In this document: in pieces, positions 10,106-19,097 of the stretch
How positions within the stretch are numbered: position 1 is the first letter of the stretch
How the letters are laid out: every line of letters starts with the position of its first letter
DNA from: Picocystis sp. L7
Taxonomy: Eukaryota; Chlorophyta; Picocystophyceae; Picocystales; Picocystaceae
NCBI GenBank assembly: GCA_020975725.1
Contig: QXJR01000010.1
Coordinates: 62,001 to 126,000 of the forward strand
Length of the DNA stretch: 64,000 nucleotides
Direction of reading: 5' to 3'
Notes under the pieces: generated by a model
What the model saw: the letters and a program-made list of their open reading frames with translations, nothing else
What the model was told of the DNA's origin: nothing
Database searches by the model: none
Position numbers and translations under genes: made by a program

Positions 10106-10586
10106 TCCTGCTTTGCTTCGTTGATGTACATATGGCCATGGGCTCGTCTTCGTTAAGAAGCAAGAGCTACGCCGAAGTGTGCCCGTGAGTCACACATAGG
10201 TCCCCCTATGGTGGATTGCCAGCGATGTTTTTCTTACTTTCTCTGCTGTTTGATGCATATTGGTTGCGTTTTTTTGTTATTTGTGTGTATTACACTGTTG
10301 TACCAAGGATTCTCCTTTGAATGTGATTTTTTGTCATTTTTGTCGATTTCCCACGTCCAGCGCCCTGGTGCCGTCTCTTGCGTGCCAGACTTACGAGGGT
10401 GATGCAGCTCCGGTATGGATTCGGAGCTCACCTTCGACGCACTTGCTTCTGGTCCCTAGTTCTTTGCCCTCACGCAATGGATCCAGACCATTCCTCCAGA
10501 TTCACCTCGGCTCACCAAGCTGCTTGGCTTCGGCTACACCAGCCTGGCAGGGCGTTTCCCGCCCTGGGTGGGTCTTTGTTCCTCGA
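10106..10586. other. 3' intergenic region between convergent genes
   Basis: T-rich 3' UTR-like sequence after the ASG1-like gene (10230-10350), then GC-rich DNA up to the aldolase stop. No gene seen. Confidence 0.6.
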
Positions 10587-11696
10587 TCAGGCTTTGCTTT
10601 GGTATTCTCTCAGGGCATCTTGGTGGTGGCCACGGAAGGTTTCGTGGAGGTCGGCTTCATCGGCCAGTATGGAAGGGTGGGGTCCTTCGAACCGACCCGT
10701 TGCCGCTTCGGCATTGGCCCTCGCCAAGGCTTCTACCATGACCATCGCCTTTGCCTTGTTTTCATCGTCACCTTTCCAGAGCTGCAGGACGCTGGCTTGC
10801 AGGGCCCTTCCGAAGGAGAAGGTGAGCGCCCAAGGCACACCTCCTGACTCTTGGGCCAATCGGTTGATGACATTCAAGTTGGCTGTGGCCTCGTCTTCCC
10901 CTTGTCCTCCGCTGAGGAAGAGCACTCCGGGTACGTCGGGAGGGACGGTCTGTCGCAATGCCCACAGCGTGTGCTGCGCCAGGGCATCTCTGGGAGCACT
11001 GTGTCTCCTCCCAGGCACCGCCATCTGCAGCTTGAGCAGCACACCGTCCATGGCCACCCCGTGTCTGTGCAAGTGGGCGACCGTTTCGGCCACCACTCTC
11101 CGCGTGGCTTCGCCCATGTCTTGGACGGTGGCTTCTGGATCCAGCAGCACCTCTGGTTCGACGATGGGTGCGATTCCCTTGGATTGGCACACCGCGGCGT
11201 ACTGCGCCATCGTGGACGCGTTGGCATCCAGCGCCAGTTCCGACGCCTGGAATCCGACGGCCGACCTCCACTTGGCGAAGCGGGCTCCTTTTTCGCGCAT
11301 GGCTTCGCACCTCAGGTCGAGTCCGTCGAGTCCACGCGACACGGTCTCTCCTGGTTTTCCTCCTGGCAAGCTGGCCAGTCCGCGATCGAGCTTGACGCCA
11401 GGCAGGACGCCTTGGTGGTGCAGTTTGTCGACGAAGGGGATGCCGTCCCCGTCGACCATGGCGTAGGATTCCTCGTGCAGGATGGCTCCCGACACGCCCG
11501 ATGCGCCCAGTCGGGACGAGTAGAGCACGTCTCGAAACCTTCGCCTGACTTCGGGTCCGGATTCGCCCAGCGTGCGCGACAGTCGACGGTCCATCGTGGT
11601 GGGACTCTCGTCGCTGGCAAGGACACCTTGTCCGGGCACCACCAGCCTTTTCGCCAAGGCAGGCACGTCTTCGCATCCCATGGACGCGTCTTCCAT
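10587..11696 (-). CDS. FBA: class I fructose-bisphosphate aldolase
   Basis: 369 residues; cleaves fructose-1,6-bisphosphate to dihydroxyacetone phosphate and glyceraldehyde-3-phosphate. Class I signatures are all present: [26 protein letters not shown] with [21 protein letters not shown], the Schiff-base lysine in GVLLKLQM (about Lys222), [11 protein letters not shown] and [13 protein letters not shown]. The C-terminus is YQSKA rather than the usual ending in Tyr, so the mobile tail that tunes substrate preference differs. ATG 11696 starts MEDASM with no obvious transit peptide, which suggests a cytosolic enzyme, but the frame stays open upstream and a plastid presequence cannot be ruled out. 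Divergent from the signal peptidase gene across 444 bp. Confidence 0.9.
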   Translation of the reverse strand: MEDASMGCEDVPALAKRLVVPGQGVLASDESPTTMDRRLSRTLGESGPEVRRRFRDVLYSSRLGASGVSGAILHEESYAMVDGDGIPFVDKLHHQGVLPGVKLDRGLASLPGGKPGETVSRGLDGLDLRCEAMREKGARFAKWRSAVGFQASELALDANASTMAQYAAVCQSKGIAPIVEPEVLLDPEATVQDMGEATRRVVAETVAHLHRHGVAMDGVLLKLQMAVPGRRHSAPRDALAQHTLWALRQTVPPDVPGVLFLSGGQGEDEATANLNVINRLAQESGGVPWALTFSFGRALQASVLQLWKGDDENKAKAMVMVEALARANAEAATGRFEGPHPSILADEADLHETFRGHHQDALREYQSKA

Positions 11697-11881
11697 CCTC
11701 GGGATCCTTCCCACGACGACGCGGGATCCAGGACGCGGCGTGCGAGCGTCGAGGCGTCGTTTCACACGCGTCGACGAGGCGCCAATGGACCTGTGGATGG
11801 ATGGATGGATGTCCCGTCCATCCGCTCGGTCGATTCCCCATGGATCCGAACCATCCTTTCCAATGGAAACCGAAGGTACGG

Positions 11882-11927
11882 TCCGATCGAAAGGGAGAAC
11901 GACCTCCGATCGAAAGGGAGAACGACC
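11882..11927. repeat. perfect 23-bp tandem repeat (two units)
   Basis: Two adjacent identical 23-bp units that begin TCCGATCGAAAGGG and end AACGACC, in the shared aldolase / signal peptidase promoter, about 190 bp from the aldolase ATG and 210 bp from the peptidase ATG. Confidence 0.7.
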
Positions 11928-12094
11928 GTCCTCTGCGAGGTGCGAACGTCCGCGTCCCCCTGCACCTCCCTCGAACGGACGTCGTACTCTTCCTTTTTCG
12001 GGGGCCGCCGACCGCCGATCCGCGCGGAGGACGTCTCTCCCCCATCCCCACTGGGTCGGGGGGGAGAGGGTGCACCCCCGAGGAGGAAAAGGGG

Positions 12095-12106
12095 GAGTTT
12101 CTTCTC
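12095..12106 (+). promoter_or_regulatory. GAGTTTCTTCTC element, copy 2
   Basis: Exact 12-mer preceded by GG, 34 bp upstream of the signal peptidase ATG; it may lie in the 5' UTR or at the transcription start. Confidence 0.65.
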
Positions 12107-12140
12107 GAAGGATGGAGTGGATCGTGGACGGACCCAGGCC

Positions 12141-13019
12141 ATGGCGATGGCGACGACGGCTTTGCGAGCGCCTTTGGCGCAATGGAGAGGGAAGAAAGGG
12201 AGGTCCAAGGTGTCGAGGAGGTCTCCCAGGAGATGGACGGGAAGCAAGGCCAAGCAAGGAGAGGACGAGGAGACGAAAATCGAGCCGGAACCGCAGCGAG
12301 AGGGAGACGGCGGCGGAGGAGGGGACGACGACGGGAACGAATGGAAAGTGGAAGAAAACACGTGGCTGCCGGAAGGATGGGGAGTGACCAACGAAGACGT
12401 CCAGACCGTCGTCATCGCGCTCGGTTTCTCCCTCCTGTTCCGAGCCACCGTGGCCGAACCCAGGTTCATCCCTTCGCTGTCCATGTATCCCACCTTCGAC
12501 GTGGGAGATCGGCTCGTGGCGGAGAAAATCACCTATCGTTTCAAAAGAGAACCTCAAGCAGGAGACATCGTCATCTTTCATCCGCCGTCCGGAAGGGAAG
12601 GGCTCCCGGAGTTCAGAAGCGGAGACGTCTTCATCAAACGCATCGTGGCTGTGGGAGGGGACACGGTGGAAGTCAAGGGAGGGAAGACGTACGTCAATGG
12701 GAAGGTCAAGATGGAAGACAACGAGTACGAGCTGGAAGCACCCTCGTACGAAATGCCCCCCGTGACCGTGCCGGAAGGGAGCGTCTTCGTGATGGGAGAC
12801 AATCGGAACAACAGCTACGACTCTCACGTCTGGGGACCGCTCCCAACCCGAAACATCATCGGAAGGGCCGTGTGGAAGTACTGGCCCGTGTGGGAATTGG
12901 GTCCGATACGATCCAAGGCACACCCTCAGGATGCGCAGCAGCTCCCAACCTTTGCTTTCCTGGACTGGAAGCACTTGGCCCCGATGGAATCCCCGCCACT
13001 CCGCCCAGGAAGATTTTGA
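12141..13019 (+). CDS. thylakoid-type signal peptidase I (Plsp/TPP, S26A)
   Basis: 292 residues. Removes lumen-targeting peptides in the thylakoid and at the plastid envelope. After a 90-residue region rich in Arg, then Glu and Gly (transit peptide plus linker), one hydrophobic segment ([13 protein letters not shown]) is followed by the catalytic domain: nucleophile Ser114 in PSLSMYPTF, general base Lys166 in [11 protein letters not shown], then [17 protein letters not shown]. The Ser-Lys dyad is intact and the closing [10 protein letters not shown] resembles plant and cyanobacterial enzymes. ATG 12141 is the first ATG after a copy of the 12-bp promoter word. Confidence 0.88.
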   Translation: MAMATTALRAPLAQWRGKKGRSKVSRRSPRRWTGSKAKQGEDEETKIEPEPQREGDGGGGGDDDGNEWKVEENTWLPEGWGVTNEDVQTVVIALGFSLLFRATVAEPRFIPSLSMYPTFDVGDRLVAEKITYRFKREPQAGDIVIFHPPSGREGLPEFRSGDVFIKRIVAVGGDTVEVKGGKTYVNGKVKMEDNEYELEAPSYEMPPVTVPEGSVFVMGDNRNNSYDSHVWGPLPTRNIIGRAVWKYWPVWELGPIRSKAHPQDAQQLPTFAFLDWKHLAPMESPPLRPGRF

Positions 13020-13053
13020 ACGACGTGTTGTCGATGCAATGGAATGCAATCGG

Positions 13054-13059
13054 AATAAA
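13054..13059 (+). terminator. AATAAA poly(A) signal of signal peptidase gene
   Basis: AATAAA 34 nt after the stop codon. Confidence 0.65.
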
Positions 13060-13192
13060 TGGTTTTCGAAATGTGGACCGTGCGCTTCCCCCACTCTCAC
13101 GGCCCTGCCATACCAGGACGTTGGCCCGAGAGCGCACACTGTCATGCTTCCTTTTCAGGAAAGTTGGAGTCTGCCGCGCCAGCTTGGCCTGG

Positions 13193-13198
13193 TTTATT
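13193..13198 (-). terminator. AATAAA poly(A) signal of TLC gene
   Basis: TTTATT on the plus strand, 12 nt past the stop of the minus-strand TLC gene. Confidence 0.6.
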
Positions 13199-13209
13199 GC
13201 TCCGGCAAG

Positions 13210-13920
13210 CTATTGCCCTTTCCTCTCGTTGTTCCTCGAGCCGCCGAGCTTGCCCACCGCTATCTGCACGATTTTGTGGAACCAGAACAGGCTCACGAGA
13301 AAGAGCCCGGTCGCTCCCCCTTTGCAGAGTATGTGCGATTCGGATCGCAACGTGTAGTACACCAGGAATGGTCCCAGCAGTATCCTGCACACGAAGAAGG
13401 CCAATGCAAACATCAGATCATTCAGACTGGCGATCCGGGTCCCCTTGAGACCCGCCTCGCGCAAGAGATATCGCATGTGCAGGAAAGGCGAAGAAGCTTC
13501 TGCCAGCAGCAGGGCAGCCACGAGTTCCGTGGCGCATCTCCTGGTAAACACGCCGACGGCGAATCCGGACAGGGTGGCCAGGTGATGCATGGCGTTGGAC
13601 ACGTCGGACGGTTCAAGATAGAAGCAGCAGATCGTGTCGTACAGGAAGTACGAGAACGACATGATCATGACTTGGCTTTGTTCGTGCGTGTTTTCCTGCG
13701 CGATCCCTCGGAGCGGCTGTTTGAAATCGACGACGAGGAAGGCGAGGGACAGTGCCATGGCCGAGTGCACCACCGACACGAACCGGTTGGCGAACCCTGC
13801 CGAGTTGTTCGGAAAGATCACCTTTCGTGTGGCCACGTAGACGGCTGTCCATCCCGTGGTGAGTGCCAGCAGGGTCTTCAGCATCTCCTCTTCCGTTTCC
13901 ATCCAAGAAAGCACCGCCAT
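13210..13920 (-). CDS. TLC-domain multipass membrane protein
   Basis: 236 residues with about six hydrophobic segments. The pattern FSYFLYDTICCFYLEPSDVSNAMHHLATLSGF, with a conserved Asp and paired His, is that of TRAM-LAG1-CLN8 domain proteins of the TMEM136/TLCD type rather than ceramide synthases, whose Lag motif is absent. Such proteins act on or transport lipids in ER or plasma membranes; the substrate here is unknown. ATG 13920 (MAVLSWMETEEE) is the first ATG; 45 bp further upstream the frame has only a TTG. Confidence 0.75.
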   Translation of the reverse strand: MAVLSWMETEEEMLKTLLALTTGWTAVYVATRKVIFPNNSAGFANRFVSVVHSAMALSLAFLVVDFKQPLRGIAQENTHEQSQVMIMSFSYFLYDTICCFYLEPSDVSNAMHHLATLSGFAVGVFTRRCATELVAALLLAEASSPFLHMRYLLREAGLKGTRIASLNDLMFALAFFVCRILLGPFLVYYTLRSESHILCKGGATGLFLVSLFWFHKIVQIAVGKLGGSRNNERKGQ

Positions 13921-14063
13921 GTCACCTGGTGTGTCGTCCCAGCTTCCCCGTCGGATCCTGGCCAAGACCAGGAGGGTCGATCCCTCTCAACCCTACCCTG
14001 GAAGCTACAGGGGCGGACGATCTTGCCTCCGAGGAGACCGACGACGCCAGCGACCAAGCTCCG

Positions 14064-14546
14064 ATGATGATGGACGCATCCCTCGACATGAATGCGACGC
14101 CGACAAGGGAGGAATTCGCGCTCGCAGATGCCCAAGGCAAGGCGCGTCTTTCCTGGGCAGTGGAACGGTGGCGCTATTGGTCGTGGCAAACAGCACGAGT
14201 TGCCATCCCCCAACACCAAGTGTTCACGGTTACACTGGCCACCTGGAATCGTCGTTGGCAACGTCCACGCAAAGCAACCTCGTCTCGCGGTTTTGGCGGC
14301 GGCGGTTGCCAACGCCAATTGAACGAGATCAACCTCAACCTTTCCGCGGCTTCGAGAGAGGGATGTTGGCGGACGCTTCGTGCCATCTTCGTGCATACAT
14401 ACAACGGTGTGGGCTTCGCCACCGTGGCCACTCTCGAGGAGCTTCTGTCCTCATCGGAACCGAGGAGCACGTCCGTTCCACCATATGGACTGCTTTATGC
14501 GACACGTCGTGGCATGGCATCCCTCCTGGGCCGACGGTATATTTGA
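14064..14546 (+). CDS. hypothetical protein (weak) in the TLC upstream region
   Basis: 160 residues starting MMMDASLDMNATPT and ending SLLGRRYI. The last 40 codons look gene-like, the middle is arginine- and tryptophan-rich, and no family is recognised. A neighbouring frame encodes the hydrophobic FLGSGTVALLVVANS, so a spliced small membrane protein is also possible. The rest of 13921-14934 shows no gene. Confidence 0.25.
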   Translation: MMMDASLDMNATPTREEFALADAQGKARLSWAVERWRYWSWQTARVAIPQHQVFTVTLATWNRRWQRPRKATSSRGFGGGGCQRQLNEINLNLSAASREGCWRTLRAIFVHTYNGVGFATVATLEELLSSSEPRSTSVPPYGLLYATRRGMASLLGRRYI

Positions 14547-14874
14547 CCTTTCATTCCAACCAGCGGACAAGGGTGGTGGATGAGGGAAATCGGGAAAGTT
14601 TCCCATCCTGCGCTTGAGGAATCCCAATTTCGTGGATGCCACAACCCACCAGGATACCCTCTTTTGTACTTGGAGGACACCCGTCGACGTGGTTCTTTCT
14701 TGTCATCTTGACGAACCCTAGGCGTCAAAGAGTGGTTGTCCCGTGTCTACTACCTGCCAAGCTTCCAATGGGCGGGAAAGTCGCACGACACGCCGCCACG
14801 CGGAGAGCCCACCACCATTCGGTGCAAGGAATCCATGGGGGTCCGTTTCGAAACCGACCCCTTCCCCCTTTCCA

Positions 14875-14886
14875 GAGAAGAAACTC
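14875..14886 (-). promoter_or_regulatory. GAGTTTCTTCTC element, copy 3
   Basis: Reads GAGAAGAAACTC on the plus strand, 48 bp upstream of the small membrane-protein ATG. The palindrome GTTTCGAAAC sits 20 bp before it (14845-14854), as near copy 1. Confidence 0.65.
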
Positions 14887-14934
14887 CCGAATCGCACCCT
14901 CAAGTGTTGGACCGAACGACGACGCTCGTCGACG

Positions 14935-15288
14935 ATGGCCGCGACGAAGGGGAAGACGGACGAAGTTCTGCTTCCACAGGACGCGGAGCCGAAGCCGTTG
15001 AAGAAGTCACAGGTTGGAATGGTGTACCTAGCCGCGTTCCTGTGCGCCCTGTCGTTCGTGGTGGGTGTGGTCGGACCGGTCGTGCACCTCGACCACGAAC
15101 GAAAGCGTTGGGTCTGGAACGTGCCACTTTGGAACGCCTTTTACAGCTGGTCGGGATCCAGTCCTTACGTGACGGCCTTGCTCTTCAACGGAGGAACGAT
15201 CGGGTTCATGCTCTGCGCCACGGCACTTTACAGCCACCAGGAGGCGTTGAACAGGCAGCGAAGCAAATCGGCTTCCAAGAAGAAATGA
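14935..15288 (+). CDS. small two-span membrane protein, unknown
   Basis: 117 residues: a hydrophilic start, a first membrane segment VYLAAFLCALSFVVGVVGPVV (about 29-49), a loop with paired Trp (KRWVWNVPLWNAF), a second segment around VTALLFNGGTIGFMLCATALY, and a basic tail ending in KKK. The dilysine-like end (KSASKKK) suggests ER residence. I do not recognise the family. It is a real gene on coding grounds: clean start, two well-formed helices and its own promoter element 48 bp upstream. Confidence 0.65.
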   Translation: MAATKGKTDEVLLPQDAEPKPLKKSQVGMVYLAAFLCALSFVVGVVGPVVHLDHERKRWVWNVPLWNAFYSWSGSSPYVTALLFNGGTIGFMLCATALYSHQEALNRQRSKSASKKK

Positions 15289-15548
15289 ATTCAGCAACCA
15301 GGGTCGGGCACGCCGAGACTTGTGGGCGATGCAATACGCCTTTCGGCACCGTCTCTCCACTTCTTTCGGCTGCGTGCAGCGGTTCGGGTGTTCCTGGAGT
15401 GGCGAAGAGGGCTGCCTCGCCGTCCGTCATCGTGCTTTGCCACCCGTTCCTTGGATCGTGAACTGGTCCTGTTCCATCGAAGGAAATCGGCAGTGTTGGA
15501 TGCTCCGTCGCCCATCTCGTTCTTCCGGCGGTCGTCCGCTTCGCACCT

Positions 15549-16061
15549 TTATTCCTCTGCTTTCTCTTTCTTGGGCAGCGTCTTGGTCTTGCCCGTGTCC
15601 ATGTGATGAAAGAGTTTCCCGTCGTTCCACCACTCCCACATGCTGTCTCCTACACCGCCCAGTACGGTGAATCCAAAGACCGCTCCGCCCACGAGTGCCA
15701 AGTGAAAGAGTGCGTCCACTTTGTCAAAGTTCCGGAACCGAAATTTCCAGGACCCCCGGTTCCTTCCTGGTGTGTACTGTTCGGTCCGATGGGTGCGTTG
15801 TTTCGTGTTCCTGTAGGTGGTGGTTCCCGCTTGTGCGTACGTCCTCCCCCCTCTGTCGTACGCGGCTCTCTTTTTCGGATCGCTTAGGACTCGGTAGGCT
15901 TCCGACAGTTCCTTGAACTTCGTGGCTGCTTGCCTCCTGGCTCGGTCGTCCGCTTGGTTGTGCTTGTCGGGATGCCACAGGACCGCCTGTTTTCGGAACG
16001 CCGCTTTGACCTCGACCTCCGACGCGTTTCTGCTCACCCCCAGCGTTCCGTAGTAGTCCAT
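15549..16061 (-). CDS. J-domain (DnaJ) protein with a C-terminal membrane segment
   Basis: 170 residues. A complete J domain begins at the start codon ([19 protein letters not shown]), with the Hsp70-stimulating HPD at 30-32 and helix IV ending in AAYDRGG. No Gly/Phe or zinc-finger region follows; instead there is a basic linker and one membrane segment ([18 protein letters not shown], about 127-144), then a charged KKEKAEE end. This is a membrane-anchored class C co-chaperone; the organelle cannot be told. The frame is open far upstream, but ATG 16061 gives the canonical J-domain start. Confidence 0.85.
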   Translation of the reverse strand: MDYYGTLGVSRNASEVEVKAAFRKQAVLWHPDKHNQADDRARRQAATKFKELSEAYRVLSDPKKRAAYDRGGRTYAQAGTTTYRNTKQRTHRTEQYTPGRNRGSWKFRFRNFDKVDALFHLALVGGAVFGFTVLGGVGDSMWEWWNDGKLFHHMDTGKTKTLPKKEKAEE

Positions 16062-16805
16062 CCTCTGCGTCCACGCCTGCGCATTCGGTGCGCCTTCCTG
16101 GTCGGTTCCCACCTGTCTTGGTTCCCTGCCACGTGGTCCCTTCCTGGGTGGTTGAAAGGACGGGGTGTGGGGTTCGAATCGGACAGGACCCGGGGTCAAG
16201 CCCATGGATGCCTCGGTCTGTGTCCCATCCCTTCGAACCCGTGAACCGGGTGGACGTCCCTTGGTAAAGGACTGGTGCCACATCCACCTCTTTCGACGCA
16301 GAGGGTCGGGAAGGACGCGAAGGCGCGCACCCGTCGGATGGTGGACGCGGACGGATCCGTCTTGGGGACGGTGGAGGTCGACGTGTGGTCCCACACGCGC
16401 CGAAACACACGAGACCCGGTGAACCCTCGAGTACCCTGGGAAAACGACACACCCTCCCATCGGCGAGAAGAAACTCCCTCTCCGATCGACGGGGGATCCC
16501 TCGGGGACAGACCGACGTCGTCTCCCTTTCCATCGGAAGTCGCCGGCAGGTTCAGACCCGAAACGGACCCGGTTCGAACGGGAAAAAGAGGAAGGTCGGA
16601 TCCGTCGGTCCTCGTGTCGCATCATCCGGAACGACACGAGACGCGCGTGCATCACGTCGAGGTGCACCTAGGAACGAGAAGCAAGAGGAAGGGAAGGAGA
16701 AAGAAAGAGTGGATCCTGAGGTGGCACGCGCGGGCGAAAAGGCAGATCTGTCCGAAAACGGGAGATCCGTGGTAGCACAAGCGCGAAAGCACTAGGCACG
16801 AGTCA
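16062..16805. other. shared upstream region of DnaJ and CAX genes
   Basis: Divergent promoter region with one copy of the 12-bp word. No gene seen. Confidence 0.55.
16465..16476 (-). promoter_or_regulatory. GAGTTTCTTCTC element, copy 4
   Basis: GAGAAGAAACTC on the plus strand, roughly midway between the divergent DnaJ (403 bp) and CAX (329 bp) start codons. Confidence 0.6.
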
Positions 16806-18383
16806 ATGGGACTCACGCGAGCAAGAGCACGTGCTGCGCTACGTGCTTTGCATCGGAGCGAGCAGGAAGAGGCGTCGGAACAAACCAGCCCACGAGATGG
16901 GTCCGTGGACGCAGGGGGAGGGAGCAGGACGGAAAGATTGTCGATGGAAGACGTCGCTGCAGCGGCCAGATATCGGACGACGAGACAAGTGGACAGCAAC
17001 GAGTGGGCGGAAAGCCTGCTCCGATGGGACGGGAGCGATCCAAACCAGACGTGGCTGGCCGAATTTCACAACGATGCAGACGAAGAAGCATCGTCTCCAC
17101 GCAGGAGCTTACGTGCATCCCTACTTCCCAGGGATCGGTTCCGGGACTCTGCCAAGCGCATCGGCAATTCCCTCCGATTCATCAACGCGCTGAAACAACC
17201 GATGCCTTCGCTTCCCGAACAACTGGAACCAGAAACAGGACGAGGACCCCATAAGCCATGGATGCGACGCACGATGAGCAGGTGCAAGGAGGACATGGTG
17301 TCGATCTACTTCATGCTGACGTCCTCGTTCATGAACGTGCTGCTGATCTTCTTGCCCTTTGGATTTGCGGCGCAGTACTTCGGTTGGGGTTCCACCCTCA
17401 CATTCACCTTCAATTTCATCGCACTCATTCCCCTGGCGCTCCTGCTAGGGGAAGTGACGGAAGATTTGGCGATGCGCTTCGGTCAGACCGTGGGAGGTCT
17501 ACTCAATGCTACCTTTGGCAACGTCGTAGAAATGATACTGAGCTTGGCCGCCTTGGAAAAGGGCTTGAACGATGTGGTGGCCATGTCTCTCCTCGGATCC
17601 ATTCTCAGCAACATGCTCCTGGTGCTGGGCTGTTGCTTCTTCTTTGGTGGGATCAAGTACAACACGCAACGCTTTAACGAGACGGCCACCAAAGCATCCA
17701 CCGCTTTGTTGTTTCTCATGTGCATTGCCATCGCACTTCCGACCACCGCGGACCACTTTTCGGATTCGGATCCGGCAAAGGAAGAGATAGAGATGCAGAA
17801 TATATCCAGGGCCACGGCCATCATACTTTCGACCATGTATGGTTGCTACCTTTTCTTCCAGCTGCATACGCACAGGCATCTGTACGACTCGGAGGAGGAG
17901 GAAGAGGACGAAGCGCAGCTTTCCTTTCCCACCGCGTTGTTGGCGCTGACAACGATCACGATCATCGTGGCTTGCTGCTCCGAGTTCCTGACCGGCTCGA
18001 TTGAAGACCTCAGCAAATCTTCTGGTTTGAGCCGTTCTTTCATCGGCATCATCCTCCTTCCCATTGCCGGGAACGCATGCGAGCACATAACGGCGGTGAT
18101 GGTGGCGGTCAAGGACAAGATGGACCTGGCCATTGCGGTGGCCATCGGTTCGTCCATTCAGATCGCGATCTTCGTGGTTCCTTTCGTGGTTTTGGTGGGT
18201 TGGGCGATCGGGCACAACTTTACGTTGGACTTTGATCCGTTTGCGGCGATTGTGGTGACGCTCTCGGTGATCATTGCAAACTTTTGCAGCAGCGAGGGTC
18301 GCAGCACTTGGTTGACGGGCTTGCTTCTGTTGTTCACCTACCTGCTGATTGCAACCACGTACCTGTTCAAACAGGACCTGTAA
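16806..18383 (+). CDS. CAX: CAX-type Ca2+/H+ antiporter
   Basis: 525 residues. Exchanges cytosolic Ca2+ (or Mn2+) for vacuolar protons. A hydrophilic N-terminus of ~155 residues, possibly autoinhibitory, precedes about eleven membrane segments. The two alpha-repeats are clear: GEVTEDLAMRFGQTVGGLLN followed by ATFGNVVEMI, and LTGSIEDLS with GIILLPIAGNACEHITAV. The second repeat has GNACEH where most CAX proteins have GNAAEH, a conservative change beside the key Glu. An acidic DSEEEEEDE loop in the middle matches the acidic motif between the two halves. The start is a clean ATG and no intron is needed. Confidence 0.9.
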   Translation: MGLTRARARAALRALHRSEQEEASEQTSPRDGSVDAGGGSRTERLSMEDVAAAARYRTTRQVDSNEWAESLLRWDGSDPNQTWLAEFHNDADEEASSPRRSLRASLLPRDRFRDSAKRIGNSLRFINALKQPMPSLPEQLEPETGRGPHKPWMRRTMSRCKEDMVSIYFMLTSSFMNVLLIFLPFGFAAQYFGWGSTLTFTFNFIALIPLALLLGEVTEDLAMRFGQTVGGLLNATFGNVVEMILSLAALEKGLNDVVAMSLLGSILSNMLLVLGCCFFFGGIKYNTQRFNETATKASTALLFLMCIAIALPTTADHFSDSDPAKEEIEMQNISRATAIILSTMYGCYLFFQLHTHRHLYDSEEEEEDEAQLSFPTALLALTTITIIVACCSEFLTGSIEDLSKSSGLSRSFIGIILLPIAGNACEHITAVMVAVKDKMDLAIAVAIGSSIQIAIFVVPFVVLVGWAIGHNFTLDFDPFAAIVVTLSVIIANFCSSEGRSTWLTGLLLLFTYLLIATTYLFKQDL

Positions 18384-18679
18384 CGGATGCACTCTCTCAC
18401 CTCGGATCTCGAAGCAGAATCCTGTCCATTCGTCGACGGTTCTCCGGTTCGGAACCGCAGCGGTCGTTCGTGGGAGGGTCGTGTGTTGTTCTCCTCTTTC
18501 CGAGCAGGGTTTCTAGGATGGGAATTCTCCGACGGGAGAGGGGGTTTGGGTTTGGACCAGGATCCGCCCACTTCGCTTCTACGACCCCACGTTCCTGTCC
18601 GCCTGTCCAGGCATTCCCGATTCGCGCTTTCGTCGCGTTCGAGTGGGCCCTTGGCTCCATCCCTTTCTCCTCCCCAGGG

Positions 18680-18691
18680 GAGAAGAAACTC
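18680..18691 (-). promoter_or_regulatory. GAGTTTCTTCTC element, copy 5
   Basis: GAGAAGAAACTC on the plus strand, 406 bp upstream of the EDR2-like ATG. Confidence 0.6.
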
Positions 18692-18931
18692 CCACCTCGG
18701 TTCGGTCCTCTTTCCCTGTCCTTGGTTTTCGCCTCTCATTTCCGGTTGGGGGAGGGGCGGGGGCGGACCCTCCCTCCCCCTCCCCTCCTTGAATCGGGGG
18801 GGGGGATGGGCTTCGATCCTCCCTTTCGTTCCATCCATCCACCCAGGTCTCTTCCCACGCATGACCGGAAGAAAAGGGTCTTGGATTCCCCTTTTCGAAC
18901 CCGATCCCCTCCTGACCCATCCCCGCGAATC

Positions 18932-18997
18932 GTTCCGGTTCTGTTCCGGTTCAGTTCCGGTTCTGTACCGGTTCTGTACCGGTTCTGTACCGGTTGG
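18932..18997. repeat. 11-bp tandem repeat, six units
   Basis: Six adjacent units of GTTCCGGTTCT / GTACCGGTTCT. The first three have GTTCC, the last three GTACC, so the array seems to have grown in two steps. It ends 100 bp before the EDR2-like ATG. Confidence 0.8.
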
Positions 18998-19097
18998 AGA
19001 AGGGGAACGTCCCCTTCGGCGTCGATTCGGACACGTGCGCGTGTCGCTTCTGCGCGCCTTGGAGAGCGCCACGGGACGATCCGAGGTCGAAGGAGGG

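Larger units (their letters stand above)
18384..19097. other. intergenic region upstream of the EDR2-like gene
   Basis: The frame leading into the EDR2-like gene is open here, but its translation is proline/serine-rich and includes repeats, so I take it as promoter and 5' UTR. Holds a copy of the 12-bp word, a 10-G run (18796-18805) and an 11-bp tandem repeat. Confidence 0.55.

Noticed and set aside
11697-13145. Very long minus-strand frame (about 850 codons) running through the aldolase and antisense to the signal peptidase gene
   Set aside because: Only the aldolase part matches a family; the rest is the mirror of the peptidase coding sequence, as is common in GC-rich DNA.
16160-16185. GGTTCGAATC, like a tRNA T-arm
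   Set aside because: The stem bases around it do not pair and no acceptor, D or anticodon arm can be folded.
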